Part shown: positions 45,804 to 53,488 of the stretch, in pieces
How positions within the stretch are numbered: the stretch's first letter is position 1
How the letters are laid out: every line of letters starts with the position of its first letter
NCBI RefSeq assembly: GCF_008373755.1
Contig: NZ_VUJV01000008.1
Coordinates: 62,001 to 126,000, forward strand
Reading direction: 5' to 3'
DNA from: Nocardioides humilatus
GTDB taxonomy: Bacteria > Actinomycetota > Actinomycetes > Propionibacteriales > Nocardioidaceae
DNA: 64,000 nt
Program-made: the position numbers and the translations under genes
Notes under the pieces: model-generated
The model's input: the letters and a program-made list of their open reading frames with translations, nothing else
Told to the model about the DNA's origin: nothing
Database searches by the model: none

Positions 45804-46271
45804 GTGAGCCAGTCCGGTAGTTTCTCCGCTGTCGAGGTCATCGATCGCCAGATCCTCGAACTGCTGGCTACGGATGGCCGGATGTCCTACACCGATCTGG
45901 GCAAGGCGACCGAACTTTCCACGTCTGCGGTCCACCAGCGGGTGAAGCGGCTCGAGCAGCGCGGATTGATCCTCGGCTACGGCGCCACCGTCAACCACGC
46001 CGAGATCGGCCTGCCGCTCACCGCGTTCATCGCGATCCGCGCCATCGATCCCTCTCAGCCCGACGACTCGCCCGCCCGCCTGGAGCACATGCCGGAGATC
46101 GAGTCGTGCTGGTCGGTGGCGGGGGAGGAGTCCTACGTCATCAAGGTCCGGTCGCACTCACCGGCCGAGCTCGAGGACCTGCTCGCCCGGATCCGGGCCG
46201 TCGCCAACGTGTCGACGCGGACGACGATCGTGCTGTCGACCTACTACGAGAACCGGCCGGTCACCGGTTGA
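45804..46271 (+). CDS. Lrp/AsnC-family transcriptional regulator
   Basis: A 155-residue amino-acid-responsive regulator. Seen: an N-terminal helix-turn-helix (IDRQILELLATDGRMSYTDL, STSAVHQRVKRLEQRG) and a C-terminal RAM ligand-binding domain (ITGYGATVN-like LGYGATVNHAEIGLPLTAFI, ESCWSVAGEESYVIKVR). It ends 5 bp from the converging kamA stop. Its position beside the lysine genes makes lysine or a breakdown product a plausible effector, by analogy with Lrp proteins that control adjacent amino-acid genes; this is inference. Confidence 0.9.
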   Translation: MSQSGSFSAVEVIDRQILELLATDGRMSYTDLGKATELSTSAVHQRVKRLEQRGLILGYGATVNHAEIGLPLTAFIAIRAIDPSQPDDSPARLEHMPEIESCWSVAGEESYVIKVRSHSPAELEDLLARIRAVANVSTRTTIVLSTYYENRPVTG

Positions 46272-46276
46272 GGCTC

Positions 46277-47743
46277 TCAGTGAGCCTGGAGGGCCGCCGT
46301 ACGGCGTGAGGCCTCCGCGACCTCGGCCGCACGGAGCGCGGTCTCGTCGAGATCGGCGTGCCGCGTCCACCACGCCTGGCCACTGGCCGGGAGCGTGTGG
46401 ATCGGGTCGTAGTAGTCGTAGGTGCGCTCGAGAGCGGCGGTGTCACCGGCCTCGATGGAGGTCAGGTAGTTCTTCGTCCAGTGGCTGATGCCGCGCTCGA
46501 GGTCGTAGTCGGCGAGCTGGTGCACCCAGCGCTTGCCGACGAACGGCACGTCACAGACGATCCGCGGGGTCGCGAACCCGGGCAGGTAGCCCATGATCTG
46601 GTGCTGGAGGAACTGCGCCTGGGCGACCGAGATCCGCCAGTGCTCGCTGTAGGGGATCAGGTCGCACATGTAGAAGTAGTAAGGCATGATCCGGGCGCCG
46701 TCGAGGAGCGCGAAGCAGAGGTCGAGAAGCGCGTGCGGGTCGGCGTTGACGCCGTTGAGGATGACTCCCTGGTTGCGGACGTCGCGGACGCCCACGTCGA
46801 GCAGGGCCGCCGACGCCTGAGCGACCATCGGCGTCACCGACTGGGCGTGGTTGGCGTGCGTGTGGATCGCCAGCGAGACGCCGCGGCTGCGTGCCGTGGA
46901 CGCCACTCGGCCGACCCCGTCGAGGACGTCGGGCTGCGCCCAGTGCTGCGGCAGACCGATCAGCGCCTTGGTGGCGAGCCGGATGTCGCGGATGTTGTCG
47001 ATCTCCAGGAGCGAGTCGAGGAACGCCTCGAGCCGCGGCCAGGGCATGTTGGCGACGTCGCCTCCCGAGACGACGACGTCGCGGACTGAGGGGGTACGAC
47101 GCAGGTAGTCGAGCATCGACTCGAGGCGGTCGTTGGGCTTGGCCACGAACTTCAGCTTCTCGACCTGAGGGGTCGAGTTGCCGACGAGGTCCATGCGGGT
47201 GCAGTGGCCGCAGTACTGCGGACAGGTCGGCAACAGCTCCGCCAGCACCTTGGTCGGGTAGCGGTGGGTCAGGCCCTCGGCCACCCACATGTCGTGCTCG
47301 TGGAGCGAGTCGCGCGTCGCGTGGGGGTGCGACGGCCAGTCCGTGCGCCGGTCGGAGAAGACGGGCAGCATGTAGTGACGGATCGGGTCGGCGTAGAAGG
47401 CGTCGGTGAGCGAGCCGGGGCCGGAGGGCTGCAGGTGCGGCACCATCGTGTTCATCATCTGCGGCGGCACCAGCATCGACATCGTGGCGCGCTCGGTCTG
47501 GTCGCGCTCGAGGTCGGCGTAGAACCGCTCGTCGACCAGGTCGCCGAGGAGCTCGCGCAGTTGCTTGATGTTCTTGACGCAGTGGGCGCGCTGCCACTGC
47601 ACGGACGCCCAGTCCTCAGCGGTCACGTCACGCCAGCCGGGAAAACGCGTCCAATCGGGTTCGACGAGCTCGGCCCGGTGGTAGGGGTAGGGCTGACCCG
47701 CGGTCTCCGGGATGCCGGCTGCGATCGACGTCTCGATGCTCAT
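46277..47743 (-). CDS. kamA: KamA-family radical SAM aminomutase (probable L-lysine 2,3-aminomutase)
   Basis: A 488-residue radical-SAM, PLP-dependent enzyme, predicted to convert L-lysine to L-beta-lysine. Seen: the 4Fe-4S motif CPQYCGHC (Cys174, 178, 181) followed by Arg183, which corresponds to the carboxylate-binding Arg of clostridial lysine aminomutase; Asp361 in YFYMCDL and Asp398 in IVCDVP, matching the two Asp that hold the substrate side-chain amine; and Lys404 in FVGKRW as the likely PLP lysine, where the classical enzyme has PGGGGK. It is longer than the clostridial protein (about 416). Divergent from kdd-kamDE-kal, which supports the lysine pathway. Leaderless-type promoter. Confidence 0.85.
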   Translation of the reverse strand: MSIETSIAAGIPETAGQPYPYHRAELVEPDWTRFPGWRDVTAEDWASVQWQRAHCVKNIKQLRELLGDLVDERFYADLERDQTERATMSMLVPPQMMNTMVPHLQPSGPGSLTDAFYADPIRHYMLPVFSDRRTDWPSHPHATRDSLHEHDMWVAEGLTHRYPTKVLAELLPTCPQYCGHCTRMDLVGNSTPQVEKLKFVAKPNDRLESMLDYLRRTPSVRDVVVSGGDVANMPWPRLEAFLDSLLEIDNIRDIRLATKALIGLPQHWAQPDVLDGVGRVASTARSRGVSLAIHTHANHAQSVTPMVAQASAALLDVGVRDVRNQGVILNGVNADPHALLDLCFALLDGARIMPYYFYMCDLIPYSEHWRISVAQAQFLQHQIMGYLPGFATPRIVCDVPFVGKRWVHQLADYDLERGISHWTKNYLTSIEAGDTAALERTYDYYDPIHTLPASGQAWWTRHADLDETALRAAEVAEASRRTAALQAH

Positions 47744-47750
47744 GTGTGCC

Positions 47751-47756
47751 AGAATA
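47751..47756 (-). promoter_or_regulatory. -10 element TATTCT of kamA
   Basis: TATTCT on the minus strand with a 7-base gap to the ATG at 47743; the only hexamer of this set with A/T at both the third and fourth positions (TT). Confidence 0.5.
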
Positions 47757-47759
47757 CGT

Positions 47760-47809
47760 GAAGATCCTCCTGCCACAACATCGACAGGCCGGAAGATCTC
47801 CCGTTTGAT
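47760..47809 (+). promoter_or_regulatory. possible kdd promoter with two GAAGATC repeats
   Basis: Seen: GAAGATCCTCC (47760-47770) and GAAGATCTCCC (47792-47802), 32 bp (three helical turns) apart. A candidate -35 TCGACA (47781-47786) and -10 TTTGAT (47804-47809) are spaced by 17 bp, with the second repeat inside the spacer. This would suit a regulator such as the nearby Lrp protein. Unproven. Confidence 0.35.
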
Positions 47810-47825
47810 CTCGAATGGAGGGAAA

Positions 47826-48875
47826 GTGTCGACGGTGATCCCGAAGAGCGACCCGACCGGACTGCACCGCGTGCTCGATGCCGAGACAGTGCTGCCTCAG
47901 GCCGCCCAGCGGCTCGACACCCGGCGCGAGCTCTGGCCCGACGAGGTCCGGATCCGGGTGGAGCGGCTCAACCTGGACGCCGCTTCGTTCCGCCAGCTCG
48001 AGGGTGAGCACGGTGACGGGGGAGCCGTGCGGGCAGCGGTCCTCGCGATCGTGGCCGAGCGCGGCAAGATGCAGAACCCGGTCACCGGCTCCGGCGGAAT
48101 GCTGATCGGCACCGTCGAGGAGGTCGGTCCGGAGTCGCCGCTCGGGCTCGACGTGGGTCAACGGGTCGCGACCCTGGTCTCCTTGACCCTGACGCCGCTG
48201 GTGATCGAGGACGGCCTCGCCCAGTGGGACGGCACGTCCGAGCAGGTGCCGTGCGACGGCTACGCCGTCCTCTTCGGCCGCTCCATCGCTGCTGTCCTCC
48301 CCGACGACCTCCCTCGCGCACTCAGCCTGGCCGTGATGGACGTGTGCGGCGCGCCCGCACTCACCGCGCGCGTCGTCCGGCAGTACGGCGAACGGGGCAT
48401 CGCCCCGCGCGTCGCGGTCATCGGCGGCGGGGGCAAGTCGGGCTCGCTCGCCCTGGCCGCCGCGCGCGCCGCAGGAGCGGACCACCTCATCGGCGTGGTG
48501 CTTACCGAGCGGGAGGCCGCGTCCCTGACCGGCGCCGGCCTGGCCGACTCCGTGGTGATCACCGACGCCCGCGACCCGATCGGCCTGCGCGACGCCGTCG
48601 CCTCCGCCGGTGGCCCGGCCGACGTCACCGTCGTCTGCGTCGACGTGCCCGGCTGCGAAGGCGGCGCCGTCTTGGCGACGGCCGAGGGCGGCACCGTCAT
48701 CTTCTTCTCGATGGCGACCTCGTTCTCGGCCGCCGCGCTGGGCGCCGAGGGGGTCGCCGCCGACGTGACGATGCTGATCGGCAACGGCTACGTCCCCGGT
48801 CACGCCGCCTTTGCGCTCGACCTCCTGCGCGCCAACGAAGGCGTGCGCCGCCTCTTCACGGAGCGCGTCCAATGA
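47826..48875 (+). CDS. kdd: L-erythro-3,5-diaminohexanoate dehydrogenase
   Basis: A 349-residue NAD(P)-dependent enzyme that oxidatively deaminates 3,5-diaminohexanoate to 5-amino-3-oxohexanoate in lysine breakdown. Seen: an N-terminal catalytic domain with GLHRVLDAETVLPQAA and GKMQNPVTGSGGMLIG, and a Rossmann domain with VIGGGGKSGSLALAAARAAG, then DADVTVVCVDVPGCEGGAV-like sequence (VTVVCVDVPGCEGGAV) and FFSMATSF. These match the Kdd family, which is related to zinc alcohol dehydrogenases. The GTG is chosen because GGAGGG lies 3-4 bases upstream; the next GTG (47835) is 12 bases away. Overlaps kamD as ATGA. Confidence 0.88.
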   Translation: MSTVIPKSDPTGLHRVLDAETVLPQAAQRLDTRRELWPDEVRIRVERLNLDAASFRQLEGEHGDGGAVRAAVLAIVAERGKMQNPVTGSGGMLIGTVEEVGPESPLGLDVGQRVATLVSLTLTPLVIEDGLAQWDGTSEQVPCDGYAVLFGRSIAAVLPDDLPRALSLAVMDVCGAPALTARVVRQYGERGIAPRVAVIGGGGKSGSLALAAARAAGADHLIGVVLTEREAASLTGAGLADSVVITDARDPIGLRDAVASAGGPADVTVVCVDVPGCEGGAVLATAEGGTVIFFSMATSFSAAALGAEGVAADVTMLIGNGYVPGHAAFALDLLRANEGVRRLFTERVQ

Positions 48876-50428
48876 CGACGAAGCTCGACCTCGACCCGGT
48901 CACCGTCCGCAAGGCGCGGTCCCTCGCTCGCAAGGCGGGGCGCCCCATCGTCCGGATCGCCCAGCAGCACACCACCGTGTCCGTGGAGCGCGCGACGCTT
49001 CGCCTGGCGGGCCTCGGGGGAGCCGACGCGGAAGGCACTCCCTGGGTCAACCGACTGCTCGACGCCGTACGGGCTGACGTCGGGCTGGAGCACGGCGCTG
49101 CCCTGCCCGTGTGGGACGCCCTGGTCCGCAGCGAGGCCGAGGACCTGCTGACCCTGGCGCAGAAGGCGTCGGCCGGGTCGGTCCGGTTCCGGATCCCCGA
49201 GGGACGCGACGCGCAGCGTGCGCGAAGCGCCAGCAAGCGCGCCGTCGGTGGCGGGATCAAGACGATCGACCGCCGCCGGGTCGAACGCGACCGGCTGATC
49301 AAGCGGCACGGAGACGCGCCGCGGCAGCCGTGGATCTACCTCATCGTCGCGACGGGCGACATCTACGAGGACATCCCGCAGGCACAGCAGGCCGCGCGTG
49401 AGGGCGCCGACGTCATCGCGGTCATCCGGTCGACGGGGCAGAGCCTCCTGGACTTCGTGCCCGAGGGCGCGACCCGTGAGGGTTTCGCCGGCACCTACGC
49501 CACCCAGGAGAACTTCCGCCTGATGCGCGCGGCGCTCGACGAGTCGAGCAAGGAGCTGGGGCGCTACGTGCGGCTCACCAACTACGCCAGCGGGCTCTGC
49601 ATGCCGGAGATCGCCGCCCTCGCGGGCATGGAGCGCCTCGACATGATGCTCAACGACTCCATGTACGGGATCCTCTTCCGCGACATCAACCCGATCCGCA
49701 CCTTCGTCGACCAGCGCTTCAGCCGCCAGGTCCACGCCCGCGCGGGCATCATCATCAACACCGGCGAGGACAACTACCTGACGACGGCCGATGCCGTGGA
49801 GGCAGCGCACACCGTCACGACGAGCCAGCTGCTCAACGAGTACTTCGCCAAGGAGGCGGGGCTCGAGGACTGGCAGCTCGGCCTCGGACACGCCTTCGAG
49901 ATCGACCCTGCGGTGCCGGAGTCCTTCCGGCTCGAGCTCGCTCACGCTCTGCTCGCCCGCGAGCTGTTCCCGCAGGCACCGCTCAAGTGGATGCCGCCGA
50001 CCCGGCACATGACCGGCGACGTCTTCCGCGGCTACCTGCTCGACGGCTTCTTCAACCTCGTCGGGGCGATGACCGGCCAGGGCATCCTCCTGGTCGGCAT
50101 GATGACCGAGGCGGTCGTGACGCCGTGGCTGTCCGACCGGGACCTCGCCCTCCAGAACGTCCGCTACGTGCTCGATGCGGCCGGCGGGCTCCACGAGGAC
50201 TTCCGGCCGGCGCCGGACGGACTCATCGCCACCCGGGCGCGCCAGGTGCTCGGCGAGACCGTCGACCTGCTCGACCGGATCGCCGACGAAGGGCTCCTCG
50301 ACGCGATCGCCGACGGCACCTTCGGCCTGATGCGACGACCTGCCGATGCCGGTCGGGGACTCGAGGGCGTCGCCAAGAAGGCGGATGGCTACTACAACCC
50401 CGCGACCGACCTGCTGGAGGAAGCGTGA
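48872..50428 (+). CDS. kamD: lysine 5,6-aminomutase alpha subunit KamD
   Basis: The 518-residue large subunit of the adenosylcobalamin- and PLP-dependent mutase that moves the terminal amino group of beta-lysine (or D-lysine) from C6 to C5. Seen: KLDLDPVTVRKARSLARKAG at the N-terminus, QPWIYLIVATGDIYEDIPQA, DVIAVIRSTGQSLLDFVPEG, TREGFAGTYATQENFRLMR, and PLKWMPPTRHMTGDVFRGYL, all strong family segments of the TIM-barrel subunit. Overlaps kamE by 4 bp, as expected for a two-subunit enzyme. Confidence 0.94.
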   Translation: MTTKLDLDPVTVRKARSLARKAGRPIVRIAQQHTTVSVERATLRLAGLGGADAEGTPWVNRLLDAVRADVGLEHGAALPVWDALVRSEAEDLLTLAQKASAGSVRFRIPEGRDAQRARSASKRAVGGGIKTIDRRRVERDRLIKRHGDAPRQPWIYLIVATGDIYEDIPQAQQAAREGADVIAVIRSTGQSLLDFVPEGATREGFAGTYATQENFRLMRAALDESSKELGRYVRLTNYASGLCMPEIAALAGMERLDMMLNDSMYGILFRDINPIRTFVDQRFSRQVHARAGIIINTGEDNYLTTADAVEAAHTVTTSQLLNEYFAKEAGLEDWQLGLGHAFEIDPAVPESFRLELAHALLARELFPQAPLKWMPPTRHMTGDVFRGYLLDGFFNLVGAMTGQGILLVGMMTEAVVTPWLSDRDLALQNVRYVLDAAGGLHEDFRPAPDGLIATRARQVLGETVDLLDRIADEGLLDAIADGTFGLMRRPADAGRGLEGVAKKADGYYNPATDLLEEA

Positions 50429-51153
50429 GCACGCTGGTCCGCCCCTACGGCGACACCACCGGAGACGGCATGGTGCAGCTGAGCTTCACGCTCCCCGTGC
50501 CTCACTCGAAGCGCGCCGAGGGCGCCGCCCAGCAGCTGGCCAACAAGATGGGCATGGACCCTGCGCTGGTCGTGCACGCCAAGCCGATGGGTCCGGACTT
50601 CACCTTCTTCGTGGTCTACGGACGCGTCAACCACCTGGTCGACCTCGACGCGGTCGAGGTCATCGAGCGCGACTACCCGCTGCTGACTCCCAAGGAGGTC
50701 AACGCCTCGATCAAGCAGAGCCTGCGCCGCCGCCTCGTCGTGCTGGGTGCCTGCATCGGGACCGATGCGCACACGGTCGGCATCGACGCGATCCTCAACA
50801 TCAAGGGCTTCGCGGGGGAGAAGGGGCTCGAGTACTACCGGGAGATCAAGGTGGTCAACCTCGGTGCTCAGGTGTCCGTGCCGCACCTGGTCGACCGGGC
50901 GGTGGCCGAGCGGGCCGACGCCGTCCTCGTCTCCCAGGTCGTGACGCAGCGCGACGCCCACCTCCTCAACACCCGGGAGATGTCGGCTGCCTTCAGCGAG
51001 GCGTTCCCCGCCGCTGAGCGACCACTGCTGGTCGTGGGCGGGCCGCGGTTCGACGAGGCGATGGCCGGCGAGCTGGGCGTCGACCGGATCTTCGGGCGCG
51101 GCACCACGCCGGGCGAGGTCGCGAGCTTCCTCGCCCATAGGCTGGCGTCATGA
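50425..51153 (+). CDS. kamE: lysine 5,6-aminomutase beta subunit KamE
   Basis: The 242-residue cobalamin-binding subunit. Seen: an N-terminal dimerisation region (MVQLSFTLPVPHSKRAEGAA), then the B12 motif GTDAHTVGID with Asp114, His116 (lower cobalt ligand) and Gly119, followed by LNIKGFAGEKGLEYY where Lys127 is the probable PLP-anchoring lysine, and the flavodoxin-like remainder (VVNLGAQVSVPHLVDRAV, LLVVGGPRFDEAMAGELG). GTG overlaps the kamD stop. No reactivating chaperone gene is present in the window. Confidence 0.94.
   Translation: MSTLVRPYGDTTGDGMVQLSFTLPVPHSKRAEGAAQQLANKMGMDPALVVHAKPMGPDFTFFVVYGRVNHLVDLDAVEVIERDYPLLTPKEVNASIKQSLRRRLVVLGACIGTDAHTVGIDAILNIKGFAGEKGLEYYREIKVVNLGAQVSVPHLVDRAVAERADAVLVSQVVTQRDAHLLNTREMSAAFSEAFPAAERPLLVVGGPRFDEAMAGELGVDRIFGRGTTPGEVASFLAHRLAS
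51138..51143 (+). promoter_or_regulatory. -10 element TAGGCT of kal inside kamE
   Basis: TAGGCT with a 6-base gap to the ATG at 51150, located in the last codons of kamE. kal may thus be transcribed both from the operon and alone. Confidence 0.4.
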
Positions 51154-51542
51154 GCGCGCTCGAGCAGCCGGTCGGCACCCGTGTGACCCAGCGCCGCTAC
51201 GTGCCCTACTCCCACGCCCACTACGCCGGCAACCTCGTCGACGGGGCCTATGGGCTGGGTCTGTTCGGTGACGTGGCGACTGAGCTCTGCATCCTGACCG
51301 ATGGCGACGAAGGTCTCTTCGCCTCCTACGACGACGTGCAGTTCCGTGCGCCGGTGCGCGCCGGCGACGTCGTCGAGGCCAGCGCCGAGCTGGTCCGTGC
51401 GGGCACACGATCGCGCGTCATGGCGTTCACCTTGATCGTCGTGGCACGGGGCGCCGCGACCGAGGACCGCCCTGGCGCGGCGGAGATCCTCGATCCTCCG
51501 ATCGTGGCGACGACCGCGACCGGGACCGTCGTCGTTCCCTAA
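51150..51542 (+). CDS. kal: 3-aminobutyryl-CoA ammonia-lyase
   Basis: A 130-residue hotdog-fold enzyme predicted to eliminate ammonia from 3-aminobutyryl-CoA, giving crotonyl-CoA. Seen: RRYVPYSHAHYAGNLVDGAY at the N-terminus with the His/Asp-containing helix, GDVATELCILTDGDEGLFASY, and VQFRAPVRAGDVVEASAELV, the usual hotdog strand pattern. The length is typical of Kal. Its place at the end of kdd-kamD-kamE supports the assignment; without that context it would only be called a hotdog protein. Overlaps kamE as ATGA. Confidence 0.88.
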   Translation: MSALEQPVGTRVTQRRYVPYSHAHYAGNLVDGAYGLGLFGDVATELCILTDGDEGLFASYDDVQFRAPVRAGDVVEASAELVRAGTRSRVMAFTLIVVARGAATEDRPGAAEILDPPIVATTATGTVVVP

Positions 51543-51937
51543 TCGGAACAGGGCGCGGCGCGTCGCCAGCGACACGCCGAAACAGATCGAGATTTTTCGA
51601 GAAATTGGCTTCCGGTCGACCCCGCTCTGACCTGCGCGTTCGCGCATCCGCGCAGGTCAGCGGACGGTTGACACTCACCGTCTCGCTCGCCAAAGTACGT
51701 GTCCGTTCGCTCATGCAGGTCGCGGTAGGCGGACCGACGTCCGAGTGGCCGTCAGACAGGGGTGTAGCGCCAACACCACCCGTCGCGGTTCGCGGAGGTC
51801 GGTTCGCACCACGAGAGCAACACGGAAGGGTCGCGGTCTCCCTAGACAACATCTCGGTGCCGGCAGCCAGCCGGTCGTCGGGATGGTCCGAAGGAGGCCT
51901 CGACCCTTCCGTTGTCCTGGCACCGAGAGGCACTCAC
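51543..51937. other. 395-bp non-coding region between kal and lnt
   Basis: No convincing gene. Seen: an AT-rich patch with tandem TCGAGATTTT/TCGAGAAATT (51587-51606), a perfect 12-bp inverted repeat (51627-51660), and a TTGACA (51667-51672) without a good -10 partner at 17-18 bp. The lnt frame is open back to 51605, but that stretch lacks the hydrophobic pattern of Lnt and has no start signal. Confidence 0.6.
51627..51660. repeat. perfect 12-bp inverted repeat (hairpin or operator)
   Basis: CTGACCTGCGCG (51627-51638) and CGCGCAGGTCAG (51649-51660) with a 10-base spacer. It could be the terminator of the lysine operon (no T-tract), or an operator just upstream of the TTGACA at 51667. Confidence 0.6.
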
Positions 51938-51943
51938 TACGCT
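51938..51943 (+). promoter_or_regulatory. -10 element TACGCT of lnt
   Basis: TACGCT with a 6-base gap to the GTG at 51950; it decides the lnt start. Confidence 0.55.
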
Positions 51944-51949
51944 GGCCCC

Positions 51950-53488
51950 GTGCTGGCCCGACTCCTCCTCGCTCTCGCGAGCGGTCTGGCCCTCGCCGCC
52001 TCCTTCGAGCCGATCGCGATCCCTTACCTGGTGCCGCTTGCACTGGCGGGTTTCGCCCTGGCCACCCGTGATCTCTCGGTCCGTCGAGCGGGCATCGTCG
52101 GCCTCGGCTTCGGCGTGGCCTTCTACTTCACCCACATCTGGTGGATGAAGGAGTCGATCGGCACCGACGCGTGGATCGCGCTCTCCGCCGCGGAGGCGCT
52201 CTTCTACGGCGCGGTCGGCCTCGCGGTTCCCTTGCTGCGGCGCCTGCCCGCGTGGCCTATCTGGCTCGCAGCTCTCTGGACGGCGGTCGAGCAGGTCCGA
52301 GCGACGTGGCCCTTCAGCGGCATGCCCTGGGGCCGGCTCTCTTTCGCCGCGATCGACACGCCCGTGGCGGCGTCCGTGGCCTACCTCAGCATGACCGGCC
52401 TCTCGTTCTTCCTCGCACTGGCCGGCTTCCTGCTGGCGGCCGGCGTGGAGACCTGGCGCGCGGGCTCCGACCCGCCAGCCCACACGCGGCCGATCGCGCT
52501 GGCCGGGCTGGTCGGGGTGCTCGCCCTGCTCGTGGCGCCTGCTGTGATGCCCTACGAGACGGAGCAGTCGGGCACGGCGGTCGTGGCCGCCGTACAGGGA
52601 AACATCCCCGACCCGGCCAACGACATCTTGGCCCACTACCAGCAGGTCACCCGCAACCACGTCGACGCCACCGTCAGGCTCGGCAAGGAGCCCGGTCCCA
52701 AGCCCGACTTCGTGCTCTGGCCAGAGAACTCCACGGCGGTCGACCCCTTCCTGGACGACAGCACCAACGCTGGCATCCGACGGGCCGTGGCTGCGGTCGG
52801 CGTGCCGGTCGTCGTCGGCGGCATCGTCGACGACGGCAACGAACACGTCCTCAACCAGGGCATCGTGTGGGACCCGGTGACCGGGCCGGGGGACCGCTAC
52901 ACCAAGCAGCACCCCGTCGCGTACGGCGAGTACATCCCCTTCCGCCGCTACTGGGACCCCAACTTCGGCGCTCTGCGCGCCATCGGGCGCGACATGAAGA
53001 GCGGCACCCGCACCAGCCCGCTCCAGGTAGCCGGGATCGAGGTCGCCGATGCGATCTGCTTCGACATCGCCTATGACGACGTCATGCGCGACCAGCTGAA
53101 GCAGGGCGCCGAGCTGCTGACTGTGCAGACCAGCAACGCGAGCTTCATCTTCACCGACCAGATCGACCAGCAGTTCGCGATCACGCGGCTGCGGGCGATC
53201 GAATCCGGCCGCTGGCTCGTCGTGGCCGCCACCAACGGCATCACCGGCGTGATCGCCCCCGACGGCACCGTGGTCGCGTCAGCCGATCCGCGCACGCAGG
53301 CGGTCCTCGTCGAGCGGGTCGGTCTGAGCACCGAGCTGACCCCGGCCACGCGCATGGGGGCCTGGCCGGCCCGGGTGTTCACCGGGTTGGCGCTGGTCGG
53401 CGTCGTGCTGGGAGGAATCGCGTACCGTCGAAGGCAGGATCCCGACGGGTCCCCATCCACCACTCCGAACGAGGCCGTCGTTGTCTGA
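51950..53488 (+). CDS. lnt: apolipoprotein N-acyltransferase Lnt
   Basis: A 512-residue membrane enzyme that adds the third acyl chain to the N-terminal Cys of lipoproteins. Seen: seven or so N-terminal spans (LLLALASGLALAASF onward) with the family WPFSGMPWG, then an extracytoplasmic nitrilase domain (about 205-480) containing the triad Glu in LWPENSTAVD, Lys in YTKQHPVAYGEYIPFR and Cys in DAICFDIAYDD; a last span precedes the basic C-terminus. The window encodes at least three lipoproteins as substrates. In mycobacteria the next gene is fused to it; here they overlap by 8 bp. Confidence 0.94.
   Translation: MLARLLLALASGLALAASFEPIAIPYLVPLALAGFALATRDLSVRRAGIVGLGFGVAFYFTHIWWMKESIGTDAWIALSAAEALFYGAVGLAVPLLRRLPAWPIWLAALWTAVEQVRATWPFSGMPWGRLSFAAIDTPVAASVAYLSMTGLSFFLALAGFLLAAGVETWRAGSDPPAHTRPIALAGLVGVLALLVAPAVMPYETEQSGTAVVAAVQGNIPDPANDILAHYQQVTRNHVDATVRLGKEPGPKPDFVLWPENSTAVDPFLDDSTNAGIRRAVAAVGVPVVVGGIVDDGNEHVLNQGIVWDPVTGPGDRYTKQHPVAYGEYIPFRRYWDPNFGALRAIGRDMKSGTRTSPLQVAGIEVADAICFDIAYDDVMRDQLKQGAELLTVQTSNASFIFTDQIDQQFAITRLRAIESGRWLVVAATNGITGVIAPDGTVVASADPRTQAVLVERVGLSTELTPATRMGAWPARVFTGLALVGVVLGGIAYRRRQDPDGSPSTTPNEAVVV

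Noticed and set aside
51605-51949. In-frame upstream extension of lnt
   Set aside because: It lacks hydrophobic spans and a start signal, and the -10 hexamer 6 bases before GTG 51950 marks the start.
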